A stretch of DNA of 64,000 nucleotides from Anisus vortex (Eukaryota > Mollusca > Gastropoda > Planorbidae): contig OX421495.1 of assembly GCA_949126835.1 (NCBI GenBank), positions 23,036,533 to 23,100,532 of the forward strand, read 5' to 3'. The number at the start of each line of letters is the position of its first letter. Position 1 is the first letter of the stretch. Made by a program: the position numbers and the translations under genes. This document shows positions 34,728 through 45,697 of this stretch, one piece after another. Under the pieces are notes generated by a model. That model had not been told where the DNA came from. It saw nothing but the letters and a program-made list of their open reading frames with translations, and searched no databases.

Positions 34728-37700
34728 TATACATACAATTTTTGCTCGTATTATAGTATAGGATATATTTTGTCAATTTTGGTTAAATTTACAGCCTTTC
34801 GCCAACTTTCTCAAACTTGAAAAAAGACAAGTCAGTTATCCCAAACTTTCATAAACAGTTAGAGAACCTGTAGTAACTAGTTTCTATTGAATGAGTGTAA
34901 AATCTGCTAAATAATATGAATCTACCTGTTAAAATTATAGACAATGGTTATACTGATGACAAGCATAATCCAAGCAAGTTTTCTTTAAAATTTTAAATTA
35001 TTTACATTTCAAGCATTATTCCTGTATAGATTTGAAAAAAAATTAAGTTTGAGTGCAGGGTTTTGCAAAATGTCAAGAAATTTGTCAAATGTCCACGGGC
35101 CTATAGCTTAAATAAAATGCATCCTAAGTTACTCGTGTACAAGCTTAGGCCTATATTAAAGGTCTAGAGAGGCATTTACACATATTACGATTCTTCCCAT
35201 TTTCTAATTTGTGATTAATACAAAAATTAAACCCTAAGTCTTAGTTCAATGCGAAGTACACGAAAATAGGCAAAATGAAATTTAAATTTCATTGATTTTC
35301 TTAATGATATTCAATTAAAAAAAAAATAACATAACATTACCTTCAGTTCTGATAATCTCTCTTCCCATTGTTCACAAACAATCAAAGTGACCACAGGTGA
35401 TGGGTTTCTCTTCAAACTAAGGAAACTTTTATTAGCCAGAATTATGTGCTCTACTGAATCAATATGACCAATATAATCACCAATGTCAGAATTCAAAACA
35501 AAGGATGCTATAGGCTTGGCACCTGTAATTTTTTAAAGTATTATTTAATATAGAATAAATACATTAGAGCTATAGAAGTAGAAATAAAACATTAGAGCTA
35601 TAGAAGTAGAAATAAAACATTACAGCTATAGAAGTAGAAATAAAACATTACAGCTATAGAAGTAGAAATAAAACATTACAGCTATAGAAGTAGAAATAAA
35701 ACATTACAGCTATAGAAGTAGAAATAAAACATTACAGCTATAGAAGTAGAAATAAAACATTAGAACTATAGAAGTAGAAATAAAACATAAGAACTATAGA
35801 AGTAGAAATAAAACATTAGAACTATAGAAGTAGAAATAAAACATTAGAACTATAGAAGTAGAAATAAAACATTAGAACTATAGAAGTAGAAATAAAACAT
35901 TAGAACTATAGAAGTAGAAATAAAACATTAGAACTATAGAAGTAGAAATAAAACATTACAGCTATAGAAGTAGAAATAAAACATTACAGCTATAGAAGTA
36001 GAAATAAAACATTACAGCTATAGAAGTAGAAATAAAACATTACAGCTATAGAAGTAGAAATAAAACATTAGAACTATAGAAGTAGAAATAAAACATTAGA
36101 ACTATAGAAGTAGAAATAAAACATTAGAACTATAGAAGTAGAAATAAAACATTACAGCTATAGAAGTAGAAATAAAACATTACAGCTATAGAAGTAGAAA
36201 TAAAACATTACAGCTATAGAAGTAGAAATAAAACATTACAGCTATAGAAGTAGAAATAAAACATTACAGCTATAGAAGTAGAAATAAAACATTACAGCTA
36301 TAGAAGTAGAAATAAAACATTACAGCTATAGAAGTAGAAATAAAACATTACAGCTATAGAAGTAGAAATAAAACATTACAGCTATAGAAGTAGAAATAAA
36401 ACATTACAGCTATAGAAGTAGAAATAAAACATTACAGCTATAGAAGTAGAAATAAAACATTACAGCTATAGAAGTAGAAATAAAACATTAGAACTATAGA
36501 AGTAGAAATAAAACATAAGAACTATAGAAGTAGAAATAAAACATTAGAACTATAGAAGTAGAAATAAAACATTAGAACTATAGAAGTAGAAATAAAACAT
36601 TAGAACTATAGAAGTAGAAATAAAACATTAGAACTATAGAAGTAGAAATAAAACATTAGAACTATAGAAGTAGAAATAAAACATTACAGCTATAGAAGTA
36701 GAAATAAAACATTACAGCTATAGAAGTAGAAATAAAACATTACAGCTATAGAAGTAGAAATAAAACATTACAGCTATAGAAGTAGAAATAAAACATTAGA
36801 ACTATAGAAGTAGAAATAAAACATTAGAACTATAGAAGTAGAAATAAAACATTAGAACTATAGAAGTAGAAATAAAACATTACAGCTATAGAAGTAGAAA
36901 TAAAACATTACAGCTATAGAAGTAGAAATAAAACATTACAGCTATAGAAGTAGAAATAAAACATTACAGCTATAGAAGTAGAAATAAAACATTACAGCTA
37001 TAGAAGTAGAAATAAAACATTACAGCTATAGAAGTAGAAATAAAACATTACAGCTATAGAAGTAGAAATAAAACATTACAGCTATAGAAGTAGAAATAAA
37101 ACATTACAGCTATAGAAGTAGAAATAAAACATTACAGCTATAGAAGTAGAAATAAAACATTACAGCTATAGAAGTAGAAATAAAACATTACAGCTATAGA
37201 AGTAGAAATAAAACATTACAGCTATAGAAGTAGAAATAAAACATTACAGCTATAGAAGTAGAAATAAAACATTACAGCTATAGAAGTAGAAATAAAACAT
37301 TACAGCTATAGAAGTAGAAATAAAACATTAGAACTATAGAAGTAGAAATAAAACATTAGAACTATAGAAGTAGAAATAAAACATTAGAACTATAGAAGTA
37401 GAAATAAAACATTACAGCTATATAAAATGTGTACATAGTTATAACTTTTCTTTACTAAAGAAAATCCTGCCCTAGATACAATTTAATACTCACAGTAATA
37501 GTAAACAGGAAGATATAAAAATATGCATAAATATATAAATGTTTAAAATGATGTCACCTGTGAGATCTTGAAGATAAGGAATCATCTGTGATCCTAAACG
37601 ATCAACACATAAGACACCTTTTGAGCTTATCATAGCTTTGACGTTTGGGTGAATCACTTTCTGGCATAGTATCAGACCCACGCCTAGGTTATCCAGTTTA

Positions 37701-38602
37701 TCACAAAATGCTGTCATCTTGCACATAATCATATTCTGTAAATCTTCACACTGGGCTTGTGTAACTTCAAACACGGCATCAACAATCTCCTCCAAATCAC
37801 CAGACATAGAACAGGTAATTAAAGCCACTTTCATGCAGCCATGCTCAGAATTATTCTGACCATTCTTATCATCTTCCAGGTCAACTCTTGTGGCTGTCTT
37901 TACCTTCAGGTCAACTGTTCCTTGCAAGGGAGATAGCTCTGAATACTCTAAAAGAAGCCCATGCAGCACATGGCTCTCCTTAATGTGCTTCTTGTCTAAG
38001 CCAACAACATAGATGCCAGTTGACAGGCGACCACTTCTGAGTGATGTAGACTCTGGGATGGATTCAATAAAAGCTGTCACAATGAGCAGAGTTATGTGGT
38101 CACAATCAATGTCAGTCAGCGTTGCTAAGGACTTGGACAAAACCACACTTCTCACATAAGACATTATAATGTTTAGGTTTGTAAAATCTGCTCTAACACA
38201 TATGGTACTATCCGGTGCAGCTATATAGTCCACTAAATATTTTACGAACTTTGTATAGAGTGAATTCAGTGTGCTAAAGTGAATGCCTAGCTCTATGGAG
38301 TTATGGATGACGCATAGACAAGTGCAGGCCATGAAAAGTCCACAGTCACAATATTGACTTAAGAGAGTTTGTACGGAAGCGGCTATTAGTTTGAGTTCTG
38401 GGCGGGATAATGACAACGTTGATAGCAGCCTTGAACTTGATGATGTCAGGGTCACATGGCCTCCACAACCATTTTGTAAAATATGAAACTTTCCCAGCGG
38501 TCCTGCACATGCTTTCAAAAGGTCATGAAATTTTAGTATGGTCTGCTTTGATGTGGATGTATACAAGTTAGATACAGGTCTTGGTGTCTCCATTCTCTCC
38601 AT
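29616..38602 (-). CDS. MKKS: MKKS/BBS6 chaperonin-like protein, complete coding sequence in four exons
   Basis: Coding exons, in transcript order, complement of 38602-37558, 35522-35341, 30626-30516 and 30068-29616, total 1791 nt, 596 residues plus stop (human MKKS is 570). MKKS is a divergent group II chaperonin that works with BBS10, BBS12 and CCT to assemble the BBSome at basal bodies and centrosomes. Recognisable blocks are GPLGKFHILQNGCGG (34-48, in place of the chaperonin ATP-site region), DCGLF (86-90, also DCGLF in vertebrate MKKS where CCT subunits have GDGT), LILCQKVIHP near 320, and LLFGGGC (428-434). All junctions are GT/AG and phase-compatible. The gene uses the minus strand with large introns; one holds a 1.9-kb satellite, another LINE remnants. 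Two short upstream ORFs (40174-39968 and 39889-39547) appear to share its 5' exons. Confidence 0.93.
30516..30626 (-). CDS. MKKS: MKKS exon 3 (short)
   Basis: A 111-nt phase-0 exon encoding 37 residues: HCLTTALHGLRSL, then LLFGGGCWQAH. This is the MKKS counterpart of the chaperonin GGG motif after the intermediate domain. The acceptor is atgtttcag and the donor gtaagt. It is easily missed because the opposite strand has a longer frame. Confidence 0.9.
30720..31120. other. MKKS intron, possible degraded DNA transposon
   Basis: A C-rich block at about 30740-30915 (cgcccccgggcttttgcc) looks like repeat debris. I could not define termini. Confidence 0.3.
31125..31590 (-). repeat. Helitron-like element with tRNA-like core, copy 2
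   Basis: The minus-strand start is AT-rich followed by aaagtagactgtgtgtgttt. A tRNA-like core at 31479-31431 has tagctaagtggtttac (A-box-like) and gatttgattctcc (B-box-like). The 3' end carries a small hairpin cccaggcaacgctggg close to the terminus. Similar copies: 24175-24340, 33116-33346, 54955-56008. Confidence 0.5.
31818..31860. repeat. Poly-C/poly-A low-complexity tract
   Basis: A run of C with a few T, then A-rich sequence, immediately upstream of the LINE fragment. Confidence 0.8.
31955..32573 (+). repeat. CR1/L2-type LINE 3' end with RT C-terminus (family A)
   Basis: The plus frame reads LQRIQNSTARLV, TALLRSLHWLRVKARIEYEV, then RAFSVSGPKVWNQLPIQLR and KTHYFNIYLR before a stop at 32366. 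This is the classic C-terminus of CR1/L2/Rex-type reverse transcriptases. The untranslated tail ends in an (ATT)n run. It is 5' truncated and lies in the MKKS intron opposite to the gene's direction. Best copy of this family in the window. Confidence 0.85.
32636..32975 (+). repeat. LINE 3' end, family D, with (AATT)n tail
   Basis: A short frame with VRSFESVAPSLWNGLPETLK and KKNLKTFLFN then stop is the C-terminus of another CR1/L2-like RT. The tail has gagcgcgccgagcatgc, gaggcgctatataaatg and ends in aattaattaatt. A decayed relative sits near 47755-47960. Confidence 0.8.
33116..33346 (-). repeat. Helitron-like element with tRNA-like core, copy 3 (partial)
   Basis: The minus strand begins with an AT-rich end, then gtgtccccacggatcccc. 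The tRNA-like core at 33206-33151 has tagctaagttgttaacg and cgggttcgattctcc, the latter a near-perfect B box. Confidence 0.55.
33347..35340. other. MKKS intron, mostly unassigned
   Basis: AT-rich. Contains a degenerate tandem of ctgctacagtg/actatatacag motifs (about 33890-34010), a possible hAT right end (34248-34330, ending tttgcacacccctg), and a (CATA)n microsatellite at 34693-34736. Confidence 0.4.
34693..34736. repeat. (CATA)n/(TA)n microsatellite
   Basis: Eight or so catacata units grading into (AT)n. Confidence 0.9.
35341..35522 (-). CDS. MKKS: MKKS exon 2
   Basis: A 182-nt exon after a ttacag acceptor. It completes codon 349 (Gly) and encodes AKPIASFVLNSDIGDYIGH through VCEQWEERLSELK, matching the MKKS apical-domain segment after the LTG turn. 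The donor is gtaatg. The upstream intron (35523-37557) is almost entirely satellite. Confidence 0.9.
35562..37423. repeat. 28-bp satellite array (about 66 copies) with 728-bp higher-order repeat
   Basis: Unit of exactly 28 bp (catta-cagct or catta-gaact, then atagaagtagaaataaaa). Two main variants alternate in blocks. A rare variant cataagaact occurs at 35786 and 36514, exactly 728 bp (26 units) apart, and the block pattern around both is the same, so a 26-unit segment has been duplicated. It fills most of the intron between MKKS exons 1 and 2. Confidence 0.95.
37558..38602 (-). CDS. MKKS: MKKS exon 1 of the main coding sequence
   Basis: The exon begins at 38613 after a pyrimidine-rich acceptor (tatgaag). 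The ATG at 38602 starts MERMETPRPV. It encodes 348 residues plus one base and ends at the donor gtgaca after LTG. The open frame extends a little upstream past the acceptor, but that part is intronic in composition. Contains most of the equatorial and intermediate domains. Confidence 0.92.
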
Positions 38603-38726
38603 ACACAATAGGACTTCATACCAAAAAAGAAAAAGAGAATAATAATGAAAATTTGAAAATTCTGAAACAATGGTAAATTTGCAATCAGATTTTAGTTTTA
38701 AGACAAAGACTTTGACAAAATTCAAG

Positions 38727-39395
38727 GATTATGAAATAAAATTATGGTTGTGCATAATTTGACAGTATAATACAAAGAATATCAAATGAAATTATGGTTG
38801 TGCATAATTTGGCAGTATCATAGAAAGAATATCAAATAAAATTATGGTTGTGCATAATTTGACCGTATCATAGAAAGAATATCAAATAAAATTATGGTTG
38901 TGCATAATTTGGCAGTATCATAGAAAGAATATCAAATAAAATTATGGTTGTGCATAATTTGGCAGTATCATAGAAAGAATATCAAATAAAATTATGGTTG
39001 TGCATAATTTGGCAGTATCATAGAAAGAATATCAAATAAAATTATGGTTGTGCATAATTTGGCAGTATCATAGAAAGAATATCAAATAAAATTATGGTTG
39101 TGCATAATTTGACAGTATCATAGAAAGAATATCAAATAAAATTATGGTTGTGCATAATTTGACAGTATCATAGAAAGAATATCAAATAAAATTATGGTTG
39201 TGCATAATTTGACAGTATCATAGAAAGAATATCAAATAAAATTATGGTTGTGCATAATTTGGCAGTATCATAGAAAGAATATCAAATAAAATTATGGTTG
39301 TGCATAATTTGACAGTATCATAGAAAGAATATCAAATAAAATTATGGTTGTGCATAATTTGACAGTATCGTACAAGGATTATCAGATAAAATTAA
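38727..39395. repeat. 50-bp minisatellite, about 13 copies
   Basis: A unit of 50 bp (attatggttgtgcataattt, then g-cagtatca, then tagaaagaatatcaaataaa) in near-perfect tandem. It lies in the intron between the last 5' exon (39530) and the MKKS start-codon exon (38613). Confidence 0.95.
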
Positions 39396-39546
39396 AGGTT
39401 GTGCAGACTTTGATTGAATAGAAGAGTGACTTCTGTATAACTATATATATATAACTATAATATAATGTGCATTGAGATATGTAAGATGATAAAAATAACT
39501 TTGAAAAAAATATGTCTTTACATATTTACCTGTAAAATTTAAAGTT

Positions 39547-39889
39547 TTATGAAGTTTTCTCTACCTTCCACTTAGCACGCTCACTTGCTGTTGGCGTACT
39601 ATTTTCTGGTATAAAAACACTTAATATGGCTGCACCGGCCATCACGATTAATAAAGACGATAGTTTATTCTGATACATCAATTTGGAAATATGCTGATAA
39701 ACCATTTTCCATTTCCTATGTTAGAAAAAAAGAGTAAGAAATAGACAGTTAGTTTGGACTCTGCAAAGTTAACTCTTTTGAACAAGTATTACAAAAGCTA
39801 TAGTAAAACACAATATTATTATGAATGTTTATAAGTTTCAAAGGAAAGTACTTTTTTTCTTATACTTACTGCTTAGGAATTTGTCTCAT
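39547..39889 (-). CDS. Short ORF 2 in the MKKS 5' region: 62-residue single-pass membrane protein (uMKKS-like)
   Basis: A spliced frame: ATG at 39889, 20 nt to a donor gtaagt at 39869, then an acceptor (tttctaacatag) and 169 nt from 39715 to the stop at 39547. This gives 62 residues plus stop, in phase across the junction. Residues 25-42 (LSSLLIVMAGAAILSVFI) form one membrane segment, preceded by a Lys-rich N-terminus and followed by a charged tail. The next donor is gtaaat at 39529, leading toward the MKKS start exon. In vertebrates the MKKS mRNA carries upstream ORFs of about 50-63 codons whose products go to mitochondrial membranes; position, size and topology here fit. Orthology is inferred from context, not sequence alignment. 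Confidence 0.65.
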
Positions 39890-39967
39890 CTTCACTTCTA
39901 TTTTTCTATGTATCTACAAGTACAAGGCTGCACAGGTGAATATGTTTCTTTGATAATAAAATTGTTA

Positions 39968-40174
39968 CTATTGCTTTGAAGAAGTGTCCTCCTTGTGATC
40001 AGATGTTGGTTTTGAAATATGAATTCCACCTACATTGATATTTTTCTGAAATGATTCGGGCACAAATTTCTGGTTAAACTGAATTTTATACCAAGACCAA
40101 TGTATCAAAGCCAAGGCTGTGCCACATGTTAAGAGAACAGCATTTCCACGAATAAATTTTAATACTTTATCCAT
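39968..40174 (-). CDS. Short ORF 1 in the MKKS 5' region: 68-residue single-pass membrane protein (uMKKS-like)
   Basis: ATG at 40174 (MDKVLKFIRG) to stop at 39968. It begins 24 bases inside a probable exon whose acceptor (ttacattcag) ends at 40199. One hydrophobic segment lies at residues about 11-28 (NAVLLTCGTALALIHWSW), then a basic/polar tail ending EDTSSKQ. A basic N-terminus plus a single helix is typical of small mitochondrial membrane proteins. It is followed after 78 nt by the start of short ORF 2 on the same exon, so both seem to lie on one mRNA with MKKS. Confidence 0.62.
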   Translation of the reverse strand: MDKVLKFIRGNAVLLTCGTALALIHWSWYKIQFNQKFVPESFQKNINVGGIHISKPTSDHKEDTSSKQ

Positions 40175-40399
40175 TATAAGCTGAATAATGTTGTTTTCCT
40201 GAATGTAAGACAATTGAAAAGAAATTAAATATTTTATTAAATGTGTATATTTAGACTTATATACTGTTTTACATACAAAGCTAAATAATAAATAATTATT
40301 TAGAGCTTGGATTTATGTAAAGTTTAATGTAGAGTGTAGCTATATTACAAATTTGTAACATTTTGGGGACCCTCGTATTATGATCTTAAAATTGTAAGT

Positions 40400-43300
40400 A
40401 TATCGTATATGCTGAACAATAGATACTATAGGCAAGGAATAAAACAATGTCAGAATTACAGGATAATCAGTCTTATCAGCCACCCTAGCACGGTAATGCT
40501 AAAAGGTATTCTCAATAGACTTAAACCTGTGGCTGATAAACCCCAGATATTGCCATGGCCTCATAAGACATACAAAAACGAACTACACGATCAGAAGACA
40601 CCAATTAGAATGGAGCGATCACCTACCCATAATACTTATAATCAAGATTTAAACAAGAACACAAAAACACACTGCATATCCTAAATGCTGCAAAAAAAAA
40701 AAAATCCATTCCACAAGGTATCAGGAAAGAATATAAACCCTACTGGAGCAAAGCCTAGGAAACCAAACATCATGAACTAACAGCAGCCAGGGAGGAAATG
40801 GAAAACAACCCTAGGCAAGATACCACAATTAAACACAACAACATTAAAAAAGAAAACAATGAATCAAAAACCTCTGAGTTACAAAAATGCTGGAAAGACA
40901 AAACCGCAGGTCTTAGTCATGAAAACAACACAGGGAAACTTTGGCATCTGGTAAAAACACTAAACAAAGATGTTACATCTGCTAGAAAAACACCTGCAAT
41001 TGAACATAGGGCTCCCGGAAAACGGGCAGCAAACATACTTGCTGATTACTTCCAACCCAAGAGCACAACCAAAGTTCCGCTAACAAGGTGTAAAGAAGTA
41101 GAGAGCCAACTTCAAACTAAGCCCAGGAAACAAACAAACCTAACTCCAATGATGACGGCAGAGCTCACACTGGAAGAACTAAATGATGCAATCCAAAAAC
41201 TTTAAAAAAAAGAAATCTCCTGGAAAGAATGGCATCTGCAATGAGATGATCAAACACTTGGGACCAGGTGCCAGGGAAAAGCTACTAACTAGAACTCTAC
41301 AATCAATTGTGGAATGCGGGCAGCTTCCTTATTGCTTGGAAAGAGGCAATAATTATCCCAATAAAAAAAAAGCAAAAGGACTCCAAACAAAAAGACAGCT
41401 ACAGACCAATCAGCCTACTGAACTGCCTGTGAAAGACCCTGGAAAAGATAATCAACAAAAGGCTTGTGTGGCACCTAGAATCAAACAACATAATCATCAA
41501 AGAACAATCAGCCTTCAGGAAAAACAGAAGTACAGAGGATCAGCTAATCCACATAACACAATCCATTGAAAATGCCTTTCAAATGAAAGAAAAAGTGGTA
41601 GCAACATTTATAGACTTTTGATAGGGTCTGGAAGAAAGGGCTGCTAGTTAAGCTCCAAAAAGCAGGCATAACAGGTAAAATGTTTGACTGGCTAAGCAAC
41701 TTTCTCAGTCACAGAACTGCCAGGGTAATACTCCAAAACAGCCTGAGCCACTTAGTCAAAACTTAGGGAAGGAGTTCCACAGAGGCGTTGTCTCCCCAAC
41801 CCTCTTGAACATCTCAATGATATAGTAGACAACATACCACTCAACATCAACAGAGCACTTCATGCAGATGAACTCACACTATGGAATGTCTCAGAATCTC
41901 TACCAGCTGCATCAATAAGGATGCAAGAAGACCCAAAACAAAATAGCCAAATGGGCTGCAGATTGGGGTGTGATAATAAACAGCTCCAAAACTGGTTACA
42001 AATTGCATTTCACTATCCACATACAAAGAGACACTCCAGCTAAAAATTAACAACAGAACCATTCCCCAAGAAGACACGCCCACATATTTAGGCATTAAGC
42101 TAGACAAAAGACTGACATAGAACACACACCAAGGAAACAGAGCTGGGCTACCAGGAGGTTGGCAGTAATGAAAAGGCAGGCAGGGACAGATTGGGGAGCA
42201 ATATGGATCAGCCACTTAGCGTATCACCTCCAAAAGCAACACACATAGGCTCATCACCATACAAAATGCAGGAATGTGCATTATCACGGGAGGACTTAAA
42301 ACTACACCCATTACAGATCTAGAAACAACCACAAACCTTGCCCCCCTAGATGAAAGATGGGAAGGAAAGATCCTAAGCTACCACGCCAAAATACAAAGAA
42401 TGTCCAGTCTGCCTGCACACAACATACTCCAAGTAAGAACCGAAAACAGATTCAAAAGATCCAGCTCACAGAAAAATGGAACAGTCCACACCACAACATA
42501 TTCTTCGCCAAGGAAGTCCCAGTAATTGACATCAAAGAGAGGCTATTTAAGACCACACAGAGATCCCTCACAGTCGACATGCTAGACAGCAAAAACAAAT
42601 GGACCCAAAGCTAAACAGATGGCTCCACAAATCCTACTGGAGGAAGTAGAATAGTTATCTCACACCCAAATGGACACACAACCTCTCACTCCCAGCTGAC
42701 TCTCCAACCACCAACCATAAAGCAGAACTGATCGCCATTTGGGAAGCCACAAGCCTGATCAACATGCTTATCCCACCTGCCGACCACATTGTCATCCTCA
42801 CAGACAGCAGATTTTCTATAGAGGGACTGATGTCCCCAAGGGGCCACCTTGAGAGGGAAGACACTGGACCGACTGAGTACTTTCTCACTACAGAGTACCC
42901 TGGCAGTACAGTGGATACCCTTGCACTGTCAACGGCTGGAAACAATGAGGCATTTGAACTGGCTCAGAAGAGATGCCCCACAGGACAACCACCACACACA
43001 CTGCATCTCCTACTGCGAGGCAAAGACATGTACAAGGAAAAATGGACTAAACAACACAATCCCCCAAAAGGAGATGACTGGCCACGCCTTACTGGATATG
43101 ACCAGACCACCATACTCCGACTCAGGACACACCCCTGAGTGCCCCTGTGGAGAGGCCCGTAACCATGCCTGGAATGCCTCAGGGAGCCACCATGGAGGAA
43201 AGCTATGTGGCTCAAAGCCATTCCTAAAAACAACAGCCTGGCAGTGGTTGGTCAGAGAAACAGGACTTCCAGTCTGACACAGCAAAGGAAAGCAAAATGG

Positions 43301-43420
43301 TACGCAGAAGAATAAGAAGAAGCTTACAGACAAGCTTGCAGATAGAGCAAGGGCAAACGTAATGGAAATCAGCTTAGAAAGAAAAAAGCAAAATATTGAT
43401 CAACACCACAGAAGCCACAA
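40400..43420 (+). repeat. Decayed I-clade LINE (RT and RNase H)
   Basis: Plus-strand frames with many frameshifts read, in order: an RT-like fragment NYRIISLISHPSTVMLKGIL (40455-40510); the ORF2 linker and start of RT (40798-41205); SPGKNGICNEMIKHLG (about 41215-41280); the region encoding a YRPISLLNCLCKTLEKII-type RT motif (about 41395-41460); and an RNase H domain near 42610-42960 (TDGSTNPTGGS, then KAELIAIWEA, then VILTDSRFSIE). RT plus RNase H is diagnostic of the I superfamily, to which the snail element nimbus belongs. No intact ORF, so it is inactive. Confidence 0.8.
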
Positions 43421-43561
43421 GTGCAAACATTATAATAAGTGTTAATAAGATGTAGGCCTAGAGACTAAAAAAGTCTACTACTGCTTAGTCTATTTAGTAT
43501 TTGACTTGAAATTAAAGTTATGAAATTAGATTTAGAGTTTAGTAGTAATTTATATAGAGTA

Positions 43562-44504
43562 GACTGCTCTAACTTCGACCGATTAAATTACGAACGGCAA
43601 CAATCTCGTTTTTCTTTTCGCTATAAATCGGCAACTAATCATGATTGCGATTTTATTTTTTCACCGTTGTTTTGTGTTCTTTCTGCTGATTGGATGGGTA
43701 CTAAACTTTTTAGCCAATAGTTTTAAGGAATACAAAAAAAAAGTCCCCTAGTTTCCCTACCCCCCAAGCTTTATTGTATGTATCTAACTTCGACCGGGGT
43801 TGTTCTAACTTCGACCAGCTGATTGCTAACTTCGACCGCTCAATAAAATAGCCTCAAACAATAACAATAACGTTTTAAAATCTACAACTATTTATCTAAA
43901 CTATATACTTATAATTTTAAAGGAGATTTCACTAGCCAGTTTGTATTAATTACATGCACAGTACTACGTAGGCCATAATTGTGATATATTGGTCTATATA
44001 GATAGGTCGAAAATAGAGTTTTTGCGCTGGTCGAAGTTAGAGCGAGGTATACATTTTATGGTTGTAGTTTCGACCGCTTTGTTTTTCTTTTTTTTTTGTA
44101 TAAAAAAATATTTTTCAAAGGCTAACTAAAAAAACAATATGTAGTTTAACCTATTTCTTTGCTATATATATTTTTTTAACAAATAAATAACATAAAAAAC
44201 TCATGTTTTAAGCATTGTGAAGCGATACACTGTATACTCAGAAAAACTAGAAAATCAACGCATACTCCGCATAGGTCCAAAAAAGACAAAGGTTGCAGTG
44301 TAAGCCTCTGTTAGACGGTGTCGTCCGCTAAAACGGCTAAAAATAGTCATTATATTTTTAGACTACTTTTCCTGCCTTTCAATCGTGAGACGATAAAAAT
44401 AAAAATTTATTAAGCAATCATAATCGTTATTTTTTTAGAATTTTTTTACTGCGCCCTATAGAGAAATCGGTCGAAGTTAGAAACCGGTCGAAGTTAGAGC
44501 AGTC
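43562..44504. mobile_element. TA-flanked MITE, Tc1/mariner or pogo/Tigger-like
   Basis: The ends are gactgctctaacttcgaccg and its complement. TA sits on both sides (43560-43561 and 44505-44506), the target duplication of the Tc1/mariner/pogo group. The motif ctaacttcgacc recurs inside both ends (near 43790, 43810 and 43829 on the left, near 44030 and 44480 on the right), giving several internal copies of the terminal repeat. No transposase frame. Confidence 0.78.
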
Positions 44505-44514
44505 TACCCTAACA

Positions 44515-44955
44515 AGAGCCTCTGCTTTAGTGGACAAACTTTTATTTGAGCCTCTACAACACAGCAGAGCATTAAACAAGGTCACCCCTATTTACAAGAT
44601 CATGAACCGCCACGTGGAAATGTCCACGCAGCCAGGTCGAATCCAACAGGTGTCCCGCTTTACCAGAAGTCATCAGCTCAAACTGAATGTCCCACATGCA
44701 CGCACCGACATCTACACATTTTTTTTTTCGTTAGCCAGTAGGCTGTGGAACACCCTGGACCAGGCCTCCATCACAGCTCTTACTGTGCCAACTTGTAAAT
44801 CTTCACTGAAGGGCTGGACTAAAAACCTAAAGTGACACTCTGTCATCTGTTTATAGGTGTTATTTGTGATGTTTTTATTTATTTTATGAGTAGCTAAATT
44901 GTGGACTCTTTCCTCGGTCCTAATGGGGTCTCCACAGTAATATGAAGACGAACAC
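44515..44955 (+). repeat. LINE 3' end, family C, jockey/CR1-like
   Basis: The frame 44530-44835 ends SLASRLWNTLDQASITALTVPTCKSSLKGWTKNLK and stop (key residues: SRLWN, SSLKGW), the C-terminus of a jockey/CR1-type RT. The tail with gtggactctttcctcgg and ggtctccacagtaat matches the copy at 20700-20775. Confidence 0.75.
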
Positions 44956-45354
44956 ACAAGACTGAAGTCAGTGAAGTGGTCTAAGTGGTGGTTACAGGTA
45001 GGATGTCACTATCAATATGAAACTTTAGTATTAGTCTTAATTAGTATTTTAGTATTAGTAATTTTAATTTAGTAAAAGTAAAACTATTTAGAAATTTAAA
45101 GTTGAAGGCAAGGTAAGGTAAGACTTGTTACTTGTAAGTGACTATCATCACTATCACTTATTAAACTTATAAAATGGGTATGACTTGATTTAAAAGTTTA
45201 ATGTTACTTTTAAACTTTTACTATGTTTACTTTTTACCACTGTACTACATTTGAATTATTTTAATTTACTTGTCTTTTAACTTAAAGTCTAGTTAATAAT
45301 AAGTTATAGGCCTATTCTAGTTTAATAAGTTAAAAAAGTAAAAAAAGTCATAAG

Positions 45355-45515
45355 CCGATAGGCCGGCTGGTCCTGCCGTTGTTCACCGGACTGTCGCAGG
45401 TTCTATCCCTGCCACCCTGCAGGAGCTTTGGGCCTAGTGGCCGTGCCATAATAATCTTCTATCTAGAATTAGAAGGCACGTCTGTAAAAACTTCAAAATA
45501 AGCCACTTAAAAGGC
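45355..45515 (+). repeat. tRNA-derived SINE, copy
   Basis: Starts near gccggctggtcctgccg, contains gcaggttctatccctgcc (B-box region), then ccctgcaggagctttggg and a tail around atctagaattagaaggcacgtctg. Same family as 46760, 54478 and 56685. Confidence 0.8.
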
Positions 45516-45697
45516 TAGGTCATAGTGAGTAAGTGATGTAGTCGTAGTAAAGATTACTTAGACTACTTAGAGTAGACTTGGACCCAATCTAGCTAAGTCA
45601 TATCTAGATTCTTTTATATTACTAAGTGCACTAATTCTAAGTGACTAAGTCAAGTAAGTCTAAGTTCAGTCAAGTAAGAAGAATCTATAGTCTATAG

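Noticed and set aside
35562..37423. Possible CRISPR-like array
   Set aside because: Repeats are contiguous 28-bp tandem units with no unique spacers, in a eukaryotic intron.
42655..43333. Several minus-strand frames of 89-107 codons
   Set aside because: Antisense shadows of the plus-strand LINE RNase H region.
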